From positions 1-5,919 of the forward strand of contig JAITBB010000022.1 of the NCBI GenBank assembly GCA_031283795.1: a DNA stretch of 5,919 nt. The letters run 5' to 3'. Made by a program: the position numbers and the translations under genes. The notes under the pieces were generated by a model, which saw only the letters and a program-made list of their open reading frames with translations, was not told where the DNA came from and did not search any database. Position 1 is the first letter of the stretch. Each line of letters opens with the position of its first letter. The DNA is from Rickettsiales bacterium. GTDB lineage: Bacteria; Pseudomonadota; Alphaproteobacteria; Rickettsiales; UBA1997. Of this stretch, positions 1 to 5,919 are shown piece by piece.

Positions 1-83
1 GAGCACCTATTTCATTCTTCGGCAAGACAGGCCGTAAGACTAAACTTTGATGGATTTGCGTCTAATACAAGGATGTTCTTCAT
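1..83 (-). pseudogene. Start of a flavodoxin-fold NAD(P)H oxidoreductase gene, apparently frameshifted; cut by window edge
   Basis: Reading leftward from an ATG at 83, the product begins MKNILVLDANP and continues to SLTACLAE before an in-frame TGA at 14-12. This is the usual beginning of the flavodoxin-like NAD(P)H:quinone oxidoreductase family (first beta strand, then the FMN-phosphate loop around NP, then helix 1). Family members normally continue with something like xYxxGA. Exactly that (NEIGA) appears in the next reading frame at about 16-2, with one surplus base (or two missing) after the GAA codon for the last Glu. That second frame has no start codon of its own and meets a TAG further upstream, so a frameshift fits better than a different start. 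The Shine-Dalgarno match is weak (GGG about 10 bases upstream). Either the gene is decaying or the base is a sequencing error. The family call rests on about 28 residues, and substrate cannot be inferred. Confidence 0.5.
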
Positions 84-113
84 AAGATCTACCCATATGG
101 CATCTCTATGGTT

Positions 114-142
114 ATAATAATTACAATTTTTTAAAAAAACAA
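114..142 (-). promoter_or_regulatory. Possible promoter of the oxidoreductase gene
   Basis: On the minus strand, TTGTTT (142-137) and TATTAT (119-114) are separated by 17 bases. The -10 box differs from TATAAT at one position; the -35 box matches only TTG. The spacer contains a T7-A6 tract, which would favour bending or opening. Transcription would start near 107, about 24 bases ahead of the ATG at 83. The match is moderate, but spacing and position are right. Confidence 0.4.
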
Positions 143-464
143 TCAAGGTGGTGGTGAGACACAGATCCGGGACATGAGACTATTTCATTTTTCTCCACCA
201 GTGGACCCCCGATAAATATGGTAGACCCCCTACAAACACAATGCCAATATTTGTCAGTTAAATATTTGTCGGATAATTTTAACAAATATCGGGAAGTAGA
301 GAACACCGCGTCTGAGTTTGACTCTGTAGAGAATCTAGCTCTCGAAGATTTCGGAGGACCAGCTGGAGCCAGAGAAGAGGTCAAAGCTCTTCGGGTTTTC
401 TGGAGCGGCAACGATCACCGGACCCATTCCCAAGCCGGACTGTACCAGGAGAAAACTAACGTCT
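143..464. other. Non-coding stretch between the autotransporter and the oxidoreductase start
   Basis: I see no credible gene here. Open frames of 96 codons (minus, 411-121) and 87 codons (plus, 218-481) lack a Shine-Dalgarno sequence, resemble no family I know, and are rich in low-information residues. No tRNA-like or rRNA-like sequence is visible. No GC-rich hairpin with a T-run follows the autotransporter stop, so I cannot point to its terminator. A weak inverted repeat, GAAGAG/CTCTTC with a 7-base loop, lies near 374-392. The right half (300-464) has ordinary composition, and the left half holds the short repeats listed separately. Confidence 0.55.
201..293. repeat. Cluster of short direct and inverted repeats upstream of the oxidoreductase gene
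   Basis: Two near-identical decamers, GTGGACCCCC (201-210) and GTAGACCCCC (221-230), have a period of 20. Two identical decamers, AATATTTGTC (246-255 and 261-270), have a period of 15. An inverted copy of the core, ACAAATAT (282-289), faces ATATTTGT at 262-269 across 12 bases. CCCGATA (208-214) and TATCGGG (287-293) bracket most of the cluster. Repeats spaced near one or two helical turns upstream of a promoter are typical of regulator binding sites, but no regulator is identified and AT-rich repeats also arise by chance. Confidence 0.4.
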
Positions 465-3400
465 CTAGAACCTCAGACTAGCCTCCAGAGTTATACTGTT
501 ATTGTTCAGGTTAGATGAGTATCTTCCACTGTAGCCGATGGACGTCCTAAGGCTATCGGTTAGCCGATAGCCAAGGGTAATTCCGGCTTCGGTTGCAAAT
601 TTGGCTCTGTCTCCACTCTCATCCACCAACTGATAGCTCTGACCATCATACATAGTGACAGAGCGGGATTTGTCACCACTGCTGTAGGCATCATAGCTAA
701 AATTCAGTCTGGTCATCAGATCAATTTTTTCGTCAAACAGACCAGCAAGCCTTACCCCTAGGACTGGAACCAGAGTGTTTCTATTTACAGTCGCTATGAC
801 ACTGCCCATATCATCCTTCTGTTCACCCTGATGGGTGTGAAAGTATCTGACTCCCAGCTCCGGTGTAAGAGTGAATTTTGAGCCACCCTCCTTTCTCAGG
901 ACAAGTCTGTAGCCCAGCACGGGGGCCATATAGAACACATTACCCTTGCCGGAGAGTCTGTTGTCCCTGGTGTCGTTCCAACCGTAGGAGGCCACCGTAC
1001 CGACGTATAGACTCCTATGCCTATATTCTCCATAGATGGAAAGAACATGGGTTGTCACATTTTTCTCCCTATTATCACTCTCCGACCTATCCTTGGTCAG
1101 AGTATATGCCAGACCCAGCTTTAGCCCTCTGGATAATCTATGATCTATGCCGACCAGGAAGCCATTACCAGACGTCTTTGTACTTTCATCGAGTTTCTGA
1201 CTACCAAAACTTCTAATGTACTGGAACCATAGCCTATTCAGCAGACCAGCATGGGCTCCGGACATTTTATCCTTCAGAGCGCCATAGGCAAGCCTGTCAT
1301 CGTTAGCTGCTGTCAAAGCGGGACCCATATCGGGGGAAGGAGATTCCAGCAGCGATGACATCCTATCCACCATTATCGAGGCCGACGACTGTAACGGCAC
1401 AGACATAGCATCCACGGAGACCATATTCGAATCGGGATTACGCTGTGCAAAGACATTCACAATTTCGCCTCCATTTTCCAGTTCTATAGCCTCCTGCGCC
1501 CGTTTATCCCTTGCCAGCATGGAGCCAAAGAATGTTGAGATTGCCTCCTGCCTGCTCCTACTGTTGTTTCCCATCACCTGGAACACCACATCCTGGGATA
1601 TATCTCTGATCTCCCTCTTTCTCATCCTGAGAGTTGTATAGTCCGGTTCCTCCTCCGTCCCACCAAAGGCAAGTTCCACACCAATTTGGGTAGTTGTCGG
1701 ACTGGTAGTCGCCGAAGCCCCAGCGTCTCTAGCCAGAGATCCGCCAGACTCGACAAATTTGAATCTGCGAGACAACCTGGGTACAAAATTATCCATCGCC
1801 ACTCCACTGCCGGGAATCACATATTTAAAGTCTAGAACTTCTCCACTGGTCATAGCGTTCAGGGTCGAAACAGTCTCGTCTGCCAGAGTTGGGTCAATCG
1901 CCGGAGATCCCTCCAGAGAACCGTTTTCCTGAATTTTTATGGTTCCCCCAGATTTTCCATCCTCTCCAAAATCTCTACTGGTGATGGATCCGCCTATATC
2001 CAGAACTAGGGTTGTCCTATTTCCGAATCTAACGGTTTTCTGATCCACCCGGGCATCATGAATATCCAATACCGATGGGCCATCCGTAACTAGAGTGCCA
2101 TTCGGTCCGGCAATTCCACCGGCGATAAATCTCACAGCTCCCGAACCATTTATCAGCACTGTGCCAAAATTATCAATGTCATTTGGCCCACTGGCACCTC
2201 TGTTACTCCTAAATAGAACAACGTCGCTAGGATCCCGCAGTTCCACCTCAAAGACTCCATCGGCAGCAACATACAGGACACTCTCTGAACTTTCCCCCCT
2301 GACTATGTTCGAGAATATGGTCGATCCATAGTTTGTCACTCTTTGTCCTCCATAGACCACAATCCTGGAATCATAGGTTCCAGTGATGACCCTATTCTTC
2401 GGAAAAATGGCAAATCTTCTCTTGGACTCCCGAGGATTCTTAGCAAAATCCGGATCAATGGCCGTTTCAAAGTTACCCATCTGGCCAGTTATATTGGACA
2501 TTCCAATGATCGGATTGTATCCATCTAGATCAACATCCTCAGCCGCCTTGAGGTATTCATAGCTGAAATGATCTCTACCGGCCAGCAGATCAGCCGCCTG
2601 CCTAGATGTGAGTTTGGCTTTGACTATTGGGGCACCCGCGATGCTTCCCTTAGCATTTATGCTGATTTTACCACCCTCTATGGGAGAAAATACAATCTCC
2701 GGATGTCCCTCCACAGTGATATTATGTTGCTCTATGGAGGCTCTTCCAACATCCATGCTAAAAGGACCCGCCATAATTAAATGCCCATTGCTTCCCCCTT
2801 TAATTCCATTGCTCAACCTAATGAGAGTACCCTCAGCCCCATCTATTCTCACCGGCACAGAGGTTCTGGCACTGTATATGTCCATTGTGTTACCCCCGGT
2901 CCGTTCAAATTCTATGGAATCGCCGAACATTGGCATAAGAATTGATAATTTTCCGGCTCCGCCCAGCAGATCTATGACCCCCAAATTATCACTTCTTACA
3001 TGTCTGAAGAGAGCTGAACCGACAATATAGGCCTCTCCACTACCCTTGATTTCAATGGCACCAGCATCTAGGCCCATGAAAAAAATGGGCTCCCGACCTC
3101 CCTTAGTGGTGAGCACCGCACCATCCTCAACGATCAGTTTGCTCTTCTGTAGACCAGAGACAACATCGGTGTCCTTTTCAAAGGTAAATTCCAGAGTGTC
3201 TCTTCTATAGGGTTCATATTCGTCGGCCACATATTTGTCTTCATCTTCAGCGTCAGTGGAGTCCTCCTCGCCACCACTCCTAAATGCTACGGAATAGCCA
3301 AAGCCCCCACTAACATAGGGAGGAAGCCTGGGTACATATCTATTTCCCTCTCCGGCACCATTGGAAGCGGCAATGTACATGTATTCTTCGATTGTTCCGG

Positions 3401-4178
3401 CAGTATAGTGACCATCGGGAATTTTTGGGTTGATGTATAGATTACCAAATATGGTTCTGTCACCGTTTCTAGAGGAGGCAAGAATCGCAGCCCCTCCCCC
3501 ACCTCTGTGAGACGGATATATCTCCGATATGTTTTCATCAAATTGGGATATGTGGAGGGTTATTATTGGATAATCGGTGAATTTTATGCTGCCTTCGGAT
3601 ATCACAGAGGTACCGATGTCCACTTCCCCTGGACCGACTATTTCCAGTTTACCATTTACCTCACCACTATGTATGCCCTTGCTAAGCATGAGTCTTGTGT
3701 GCTCCCTAGCTCTGATGAGCAGTATTCCCTCGTTTTTTATGTCATAGTCAGCTAGGATGTCCTCAAACCAGATTTCGTCACCAGCATCCTGCAGTTCAAT
3801 GTGTAGAGTTCCACCCTCTCTCACATCTATGGCTCCTCTAAAGTCCGCATTATTGATTTTGGTAAATTTGGCAGAACCACCCAGAAATAACCTTCCGTTT
3901 TTCAGGACATCTATAGCCCCACTACTGAATTTGCCGTCCTGACCATCAAAAATTAACACTACACCCGAGATTCCACCAAGAACCTGGAACCCATCACTCT
4001 TACTTGGCCTAATGGTGACCTTCTCGTTTATTTTTTCGGCTATCAGTAAATTCGGAGTCAAACAAAACAACAGCAACACTCCAAATAGTCCCAGTCCACG
4101 GGTACGAACGGTTTTTGTGTATCTATTTATGAAGACTGCTGGGGTATGATTCGTCACATTAACTATGTTCTCAGACAT
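465..4178 (-). CDS. Large autotransporter (type Va secretion) with three-module passenger
   Basis: The product (1237 residues) is predicted to be exported by Sec, inserted in the outer membrane, and to display or release its passenger outside. Residues 1-47 form a long signal peptide: a 27-residue N-region with Arg/Lys at 19, 22, 25 and 27, a hydrophobic core (LFGVLLLFCL), and likely cleavage after LIA47. The passenger (48 to about 860) is rich in Gly and short beta-strand patterns, as in pertactin-like beta-helices. It contains three related modules at about 87-300, 373-592 and 604-812, each with a signature NGxL...GP...D(I/V) at 175-189, 464-478 and 693-707. After a Ser/Thr linker (821-831) and a helical segment (about 925-980), residues 970-1237 match the autotransporter barrel (LWFQYIRSFG, then GFLVGIDHRLSRGLKLGLAY) and end in LRF, as expected for Bam recognition. 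The only Cys is in the signal peptide. No serine-protease GDSG motif is visible, so an adhesin or structural role is likelier than a protease, but ligand and function are unknown. The ATG at 4178 was preferred to a TTG at 4238 because it has GAGGTG just upstream. The stop is TAG. Confidence 0.9.
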   Translation of the reverse strand: MSENIVNVTNHTPAVFINRYTKTVRTRGLGLFGVLLLFCLTPNLLIAEKINEKVTIRPSKSDGFQVLGGISGVVLIFDGQDGKFSSGAIDVLKNGRLFLGGSAKFTKINNADFRGAIDVREGGTLHIELQDAGDEIWFEDILADYDIKNEGILLIRAREHTRLMLSKGIHSGEVNGKLEIVGPGEVDIGTSVISEGSIKFTDYPIITLHISQFDENISEIYPSHRGGGGAAILASSRNGDRTIFGNLYINPKIPDGHYTAGTIEEYMYIAASNGAGEGNRYVPRLPPYVSGGFGYSVAFRSGGEEDSTDAEDEDKYVADEYEPYRRDTLEFTFEKDTDVVSGLQKSKLIVEDGAVLTTKGGREPIFFMGLDAGAIEIKGSGEAYIVGSALFRHVRSDNLGVIDLLGGAGKLSILMPMFGDSIEFERTGGNTMDIYSARTSVPVRIDGAEGTLIRLSNGIKGGSNGHLIMAGPFSMDVGRASIEQHNITVEGHPEIVFSPIEGGKISINAKGSIAGAPIVKAKLTSRQAADLLAGRDHFSYEYLKAAEDVDLDGYNPIIGMSNITGQMGNFETAIDPDFAKNPRESKRRFAIFPKNRVITGTYDSRIVVYGGQRVTNYGSTIFSNIVRGESSESVLYVAADGVFEVELRDPSDVVLFRSNRGASGPNDIDNFGTVLINGSGAVRFIAGGIAGPNGTLVTDGPSVLDIHDARVDQKTVRFGNRTTLVLDIGGSITSRDFGEDGKSGGTIKIQENGSLEGSPAIDPTLADETVSTLNAMTSGEVLDFKYVIPGSGVAMDNFVPRLSRRFKFVESGGSLARDAGASATTSPTTTQIGVELAFGGTEEEPDYTTLRMRKREIRDISQDVVFQVMGNNSRSRQEAISTFFGSMLARDKRAQEAIELENGGEIVNVFAQRNPDSNMVSVDAMSVPLQSSASIMVDRMSSLLESPSPDMGPALTAANDDRLAYGALKDKMSGAHAGLLNRLWFQYIRSFGSQKLDESTKTSGNGFLVGIDHRLSRGLKLGLAYTLTKDRSESDNREKNVTTHVLSIYGEYRHRSLYVGTVASYGWNDTRDNRLSGKGNVFYMAPVLGYRLVLRKEGGSKFTLTPELGVRYFHTHQGEQKDDMGSVIATVNRNTLVPVLGVRLAGLFDEKIDLMTRLNFSYDAYSSGDKSRSVTMYDGQSYQLVDESGDRAKFATEAGITLGYRLTDSLRTSIGYSGRYSSNLNNNSITLEASLRF

Positions 4179-4180
4179 AA

Positions 4181-4186
4181 CACCTC
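4181..4186 (-). promoter_or_regulatory. Ribosome binding site of the autotransporter
   Basis: GAGGTG lies two bases ahead of the ATG at 4178, matching the 3' part of the AAGGAGGTG consensus. It fixes the start at 4178. The alternative TTG at 4238 has no such site and would place 20 extra residues (MIKIILILAW...) ahead of an already long N-region. Confidence 0.75.
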
Positions 4187-4218
4187 GCTTTAGAAAGATG
4201 AGTTCCTGCCAAGCTAGT

Positions 4219-4260
4219 ATTAAAATTATTTTTATCAACTATTTTTATAAATAAATATCA
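4219..4260 (-). promoter_or_regulatory. AT-rich tract, probable promoter region of the autotransporter
   Basis: Of these 42 bases only three are G or C, in sharp contrast to the flanks. Candidate -10 boxes on the minus strand are TTTAAT (4224-4219) and TATAAA (4249-4244). A TTGATA is present between them but not at a usable distance from either. Starting from TTTAAT would give a leader of roughly 34 bases carrying the GAGGTG site. The exact promoter cannot be fixed by eye. Confidence 0.4.
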
Positions 4261-4276
4261 GGAACCAGCCATTGTC

Positions 4277-4320
4277 CCGGTGGAGACAAACACCATCCTG
4301 AAGGGCAGATGATCCACCGG
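4277..4320. repeat. Perfect 8-bp inverted repeat with nested stem
   Basis: CCGGTGGA (4277-4284) and TCCACCGG (4313-4320) are exact reverse complements. Between them, CAT (4294-4296) with ATG (4309-4311) and CTG (4298-4300) with CAG (4306-4308) can pair around an AAGGG loop with one bulged C. The element lies just upstream of the AT-rich tract and about 108 bases after the stop of the small exported-protein gene. It could be an operator, an RNA structure in read-through transcripts, or a dispersed palindromic element. No T-run follows on either strand, so it is not a standard terminator. Confidence 0.45.
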
Positions 4321-4340
4321 AAACTCAGAACGAAGGCCCG

Positions 4341-4355
4341 TCCCAGATGCTGGGA
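4341..4355. repeat. Short perfect hairpin TCCCAG-ATG-CTGGGA
   Basis: A 6-bp perfect stem with a 3-base loop. On the plus strand it is followed by G and four Ts, which looks like a weak terminator, but no plus-strand gene leads into it. On the minus strand, where the genes lie, it is not followed by Ts. It sits 74-88 bases beyond the stop of the small exported-protein gene and may simply stabilise the 3' end of that transcript. Confidence 0.3.
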
Positions 4356-4428
4356 GTTTTCCTCGGCACCACGGCTATGAAGAACTCTTAGAATCTGGAA
4401 ACGACAGCCACTGGCCCGATTAACCGAA

Positions 4429-4869
4429 CTACCAGCGAATTCCAGCTCCGGCGTTGTGTAGGAGCCGTTCGTTCCAATTTATCTGTTGTCCCTGTCTTCT
4501 TTCAGATTCTCCATAGAATGAATCTTGATCACAGTTTCCAGATTCCACCTCAATATCAATAATCTTCGAGCCAAAGGCTACTCCCAGGGCTTCTCTAACA
4601 TCCTTCTCCGAGGCGCCGGCACTAACAATTATACCTTCTCCCTCAAGTTTTATACCATTATATTCCTTTGTGCGCAATTTCAACATTCCACTGGCGCTCA
4701 CACCACCATCGAGAGTCACCCTGTCTTTGCTGATCACCAGTTTAACTGGACCGAGCCCATTTCTAAACCTAGCGGTGTAGGTTGAGCATTCACCAGCCGA
4801 AACTGTGCCGGTCGAACCGAAAAAAGGCAGCAACATCGCCACTACAACACTATATAACACGTTCTTCAT
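4429..4869 (-). CDS. Small exported protein of unknown function
   Basis: I do not recognise this family. The 146-residue product starts with a textbook signal peptide: MKNVLYSVVVAMLLPFFGST, then likely cleavage after VSA25, giving a mature protein of about 121 residues beginning GECSTY. No lipobox is present (Cys28 follows SAGE), so it is probably soluble periplasmic or secreted and not a lipoprotein. The mature part has only two cysteines, Cys28 and Cys113, which could form one disulfide after export. Alternating hydrophobic stretches (PVKLVISKDRVTLDGG; IIDIEVESGNC) suggest a small beta-rich fold, and the last 30 residues are polar (ESERRQGQQINWNERLL). The start at 4869 is chosen over an in-frame GTG at 4926 because TGGAGG precedes it by five bases and the signal peptide then begins at residue 1. 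It has its own promoter and lies 250 bases ahead of the autotransporter gene. A role as partner or chaperone of that protein is possible but unproven. The stop is TAG. Confidence 0.8.
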   Translation of the reverse strand: MKNVLYSVVVAMLLPFFGSTGTVSAGECSTYTARFRNGLGPVKLVISKDRVTLDGGVSASGMLKLRTKEYNGIKLEGEGIIVSAGASEKDVREALGVAFGSKIIDIEVESGNCDQDSFYGESERRQGQQINWNERLLHNAGAGIRW

Positions 4870-4874
4870 ATAAA

Positions 4875-4880
4875 CCTCCA
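4875..4880 (-). promoter_or_regulatory. Ribosome binding site of the small exported protein
   Basis: TGGAGG lies five bases ahead of the ATG at 4869, an ideal Shine-Dalgarno sequence and spacing. It decides between this start and the upstream in-frame GTG at 4926, which has none. Confidence 0.85.
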
Positions 4881-5010
4881 AAATAATTTGACTAGCAATC
4901 CTACCAGCTAAGAACAACTGCGCCACTAGATTTTCGCAACAACCACGATCGACAGATCCATCAACCCGGGGGATTCTGCCGCAAAGTGCAGCTGACGCGA
5001 CATATAGTTA

Positions 5011-5039
5011 ATTATATCATGTCTAAAATAACTTTGCAA
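5011..5039 (-). promoter_or_regulatory. Strong sigma-70-type promoter for the small exported-protein gene
   Basis: On the minus strand TTGCAA (5039-5034, four of six to consensus) and a perfect TATAAT (5016-5011) are separated by 17 bases. The -35 box lies inside the last codons of waaA and the -10 box just after its TAG. Transcription would begin near 5004, leaving a leader of about 135 bases before the ATG at 4869. This is the best promoter match in the window and argues that the downstream gene is transcribed independently of waaA. Confidence 0.65.
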
Positions 5040-5919
5040 CTATTATGTCGACGATTTCATCAAGAACACCACTGTACTGTAAACTTCGCACATAGGCATT
5101 CTTAGAAATCCGCTCCACCTCGGCCGGGTTAGTCAGCAGAAAGTCTATGGCGGAAAATAGGCTATCCACCGTAGCATTTTCTAGTACTATGCAGCCATCC
5201 ACACTCTTTAGCTCTCTGAAGAGCATTAGATTATTTTCTATGTAGGGGCCCGTAACTATGCAACAGTTGTGTTTTATCGACTCTGCCGGTGTATGTCCGC
5301 CGATACCATCTACCAGAGATCCACCCATAAAAATAATCCGGCAAAAATCAAAGAACGTCCCGAGGTCACCATAGCTATCGTGCAGACAAAACTCAACACC
5401 CTCTGTTATCGGATCCATCTGGCTCGTCATTCTATACCCTATGTTTCCAGAGTCCAGTAGTGCTGTGATTTTGCCAATTCTTTCGATGTGTCTGACCACT
5501 AGAAATGTCATCAGATCTGGATGAAACTTTTTTAATCTCTGATGTGTTTCTATAACAATCGTCTCCTCTCCCTCATGGGTACAGTTGGCAAGCCACCTTC
5601 GCCTGTTCCCCACTTCTCTGAGGAGTCTTTCGTAGAGTTGCACGTCCACAGAACTTTTCCCAACAAAGAACTTAATGTTCCCCATAAACTGGACATTCTG
5701 CACACCAAGATTGAGGAATTTTCTATAGTCACTCTTAGACTGCGCCAAACATATGTCTATGTTCCTAAACACCTTCTCCTTCAGACCCCTAAACCTATAC
5801 CAGAATCTAAAGGACCTCCTGGACAGTTTACCATTGAGCACAACTATTGGACAGTACTTTTTACTCATTGTGAAAATATTTGGCCAGAATTCCGATTCCA
5901 CGCTAACCAATAGATCCGG
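5023..5919 (-). CDS. waaA: Kdo transferase (3-deoxy-D-manno-octulosonic acid transferase), 3' part
   Basis: WaaA (KdtA, family GT30, GT-B fold) transfers Kdo from CMP-Kdo to the lipid A precursor at the inner face of the cytoplasmic membrane. The visible 298 residues cover the end of the N-terminal domain and the whole C-terminal domain. Roughly 120 N-terminal residues, including the membrane anchor and the catalytic Glu region, lie beyond the window. Family signatures in order (numbered from the first visible residue): PDLLVSVESEFWPN at 1-14 (usual ETELWPN), NGKLSRRS at about 29-36, LAQSKSDYRKF then GNIKF at 80-84, THEGEE at 114-119, RHIER at 143-147 (usual PRHPER), GDLGTFF at 184-190, and GGSLVDGIGGHTPAES at 199-214 (usual GGSLV..GGHNPLEP), then GPYIENN. 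The TTG at 5910 is only an internal codon, since the frame stays open to the edge and the residues before it fit the family. Some motif positions deviate (Thr for Asn in GGHN; Ser for Pro after the Glu), but the frame is intact to its TAG stop. Whether it adds one or more Kdo residues cannot be told. Confidence 0.93.
   Translation of the reverse strand, partial: PDLLVSVESEFWPNIFTMSKKYCPIVVLNGKLSRRSFRFWYRFRGLKEKVFRNIDICLAQSKSDYRKFLNLGVQNVQFMGNIKFFVGKSSVDVQLYERLLREVGNRRRWLANCTHEGEETIVIETHQRLKKFHPDLMTFLVVRHIERIGKITALLDSGNIGYRMTSQMDPITEGVEFCLHDSYGDLGTFFDFCRIIFMGGSLVDGIGGHTPAESIKHNCCIVTGPYIENNLMLFRELKSVDGCIVLENATVDSLFSAIDFLLTNPAEVERISKNAYVRSLQYSGVLDEIVDIIVAKLF

Noticed and set aside
1..83. Programmed frameshift or TGA recoding in the oxidoreductase start
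   Set aside because: There is no prfB-like CTT-TGA context. TGG is used for the Trp codons I checked in the other genes, and reading through TGA gives a continuation that fits the family worse than the shifted frame.
121..411. Minus-strand open frame of 96 codons downstream of the autotransporter
   Set aside because: No ribosome site, no signal or domain, and a Ser/Arg-rich composition typical of chance translation; it also covers the presumed promoter and repeat region of the next gene.
218..481. Plus-strand open frame of 87 codons
   Set aside because: It has no ribosome site and no family resemblance, runs into the 3' end of the autotransporter gene on the other strand, and covers the repeat cluster.
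2608..3030. Plus-strand open frame of 140 codons
   Set aside because: It lies wholly opposite the autotransporter passenger, is rich in Pro, Leu and Ser as expected of an antisense reading, and has no convincing start signals.
465..4178. Serine-protease (SPATE-like) passenger
   Set aside because: No GDSG active-site motif is present; FGDS at residues 418-421 and GYSG in the barrel do not fit the required context.
4179..4238. TTG at 4238 as the autotransporter start (20 more residues)
   Set aside because: No Shine-Dalgarno sequence precedes it, it lies within the AT-rich promoter-like tract, and the ATG at 4178 has GAGGTG two bases ahead.
4341..4360. Rho-independent terminator on the plus strand
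   Set aside because: A 6-bp stem followed by only four Ts, with no plus-strand gene upstream; probably a coincidental or minor structure.
4870..4926. GTG at 4926 as the start of the small exported protein
   Set aside because: It has no ribosome site, and it would bury the signal peptide behind 19 extra residues and place the TGGAGG inside the gene.
5023..5910. TTG at 5910 as the true start of waaA
   Set aside because: The frame stays open to the window edge and the preceding residues PDL fit the family consensus; the codon falls next to the ESEFWPN motif, about 120 residues into the normal protein.

Overview
The window looks like a piece of chromosome from a Gram-negative bacterium. It carries a Kdo transferase gene (lipopolysaccharide core) and a large type Va autotransporter with a C-terminal outer-membrane barrel ending in Phe. 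All recognisable genes lie on the minus strand, so the window reads from right to left. Base composition is mid-range by eye, with AT-rich islands at promoters. Arginine is written mostly as AGG or AGA, a habit shared by the two larger genes, so it looks like a genome trait and not local transfer. A host-associated alphaproteobacterium is possible, but that is a weak guess and I cannot name a genus.

Layout in the direction of transcription: (1) 5919-5023 is the 3' part of waaA/kdtA; its N-terminal domain lies outside the window. (2) A strong sigma-70-type promoter straddles the waaA stop codon, followed by a leader of about 135 bases. (3) 4869-4429 encodes a small exported protein of 146 residues that I do not recognise. 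(4) A 250-base intergenic stretch holds two perfect inverted repeats and a 42-base AT-rich tract directly upstream of the next gene. (5) 4178-465 encodes an autotransporter of 1237 residues: a long signal peptide, a cysteine-free passenger built from three related modules, a linker, and a beta-barrel. (6) A 381-base non-coding stretch (464-84) contains short direct and inverted repeats and a promoter-like pair. (7) At 83-1 is the first part of a gene for a flavodoxin-fold NAD(P)H oxidoreductase, apparently broken by a frameshift after about 22 codons.

How the genes work together: waaA acts in envelope assembly, and the two following products are predicted to be exported, so the cluster has an envelope theme. 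Spacing (152, 250 and 381 bases) and separate promoter-like signals argue for separate transcription units more than one tight operon. No mobile element, tRNA, rRNA, CRISPR array or convincing rho-independent terminator was found. I see no clear undescribed system; the points most worth following are the three-module passenger, the unknown exported protein beside it, and the frameshifted oxidoreductase start with a repeat-rich upstream region.
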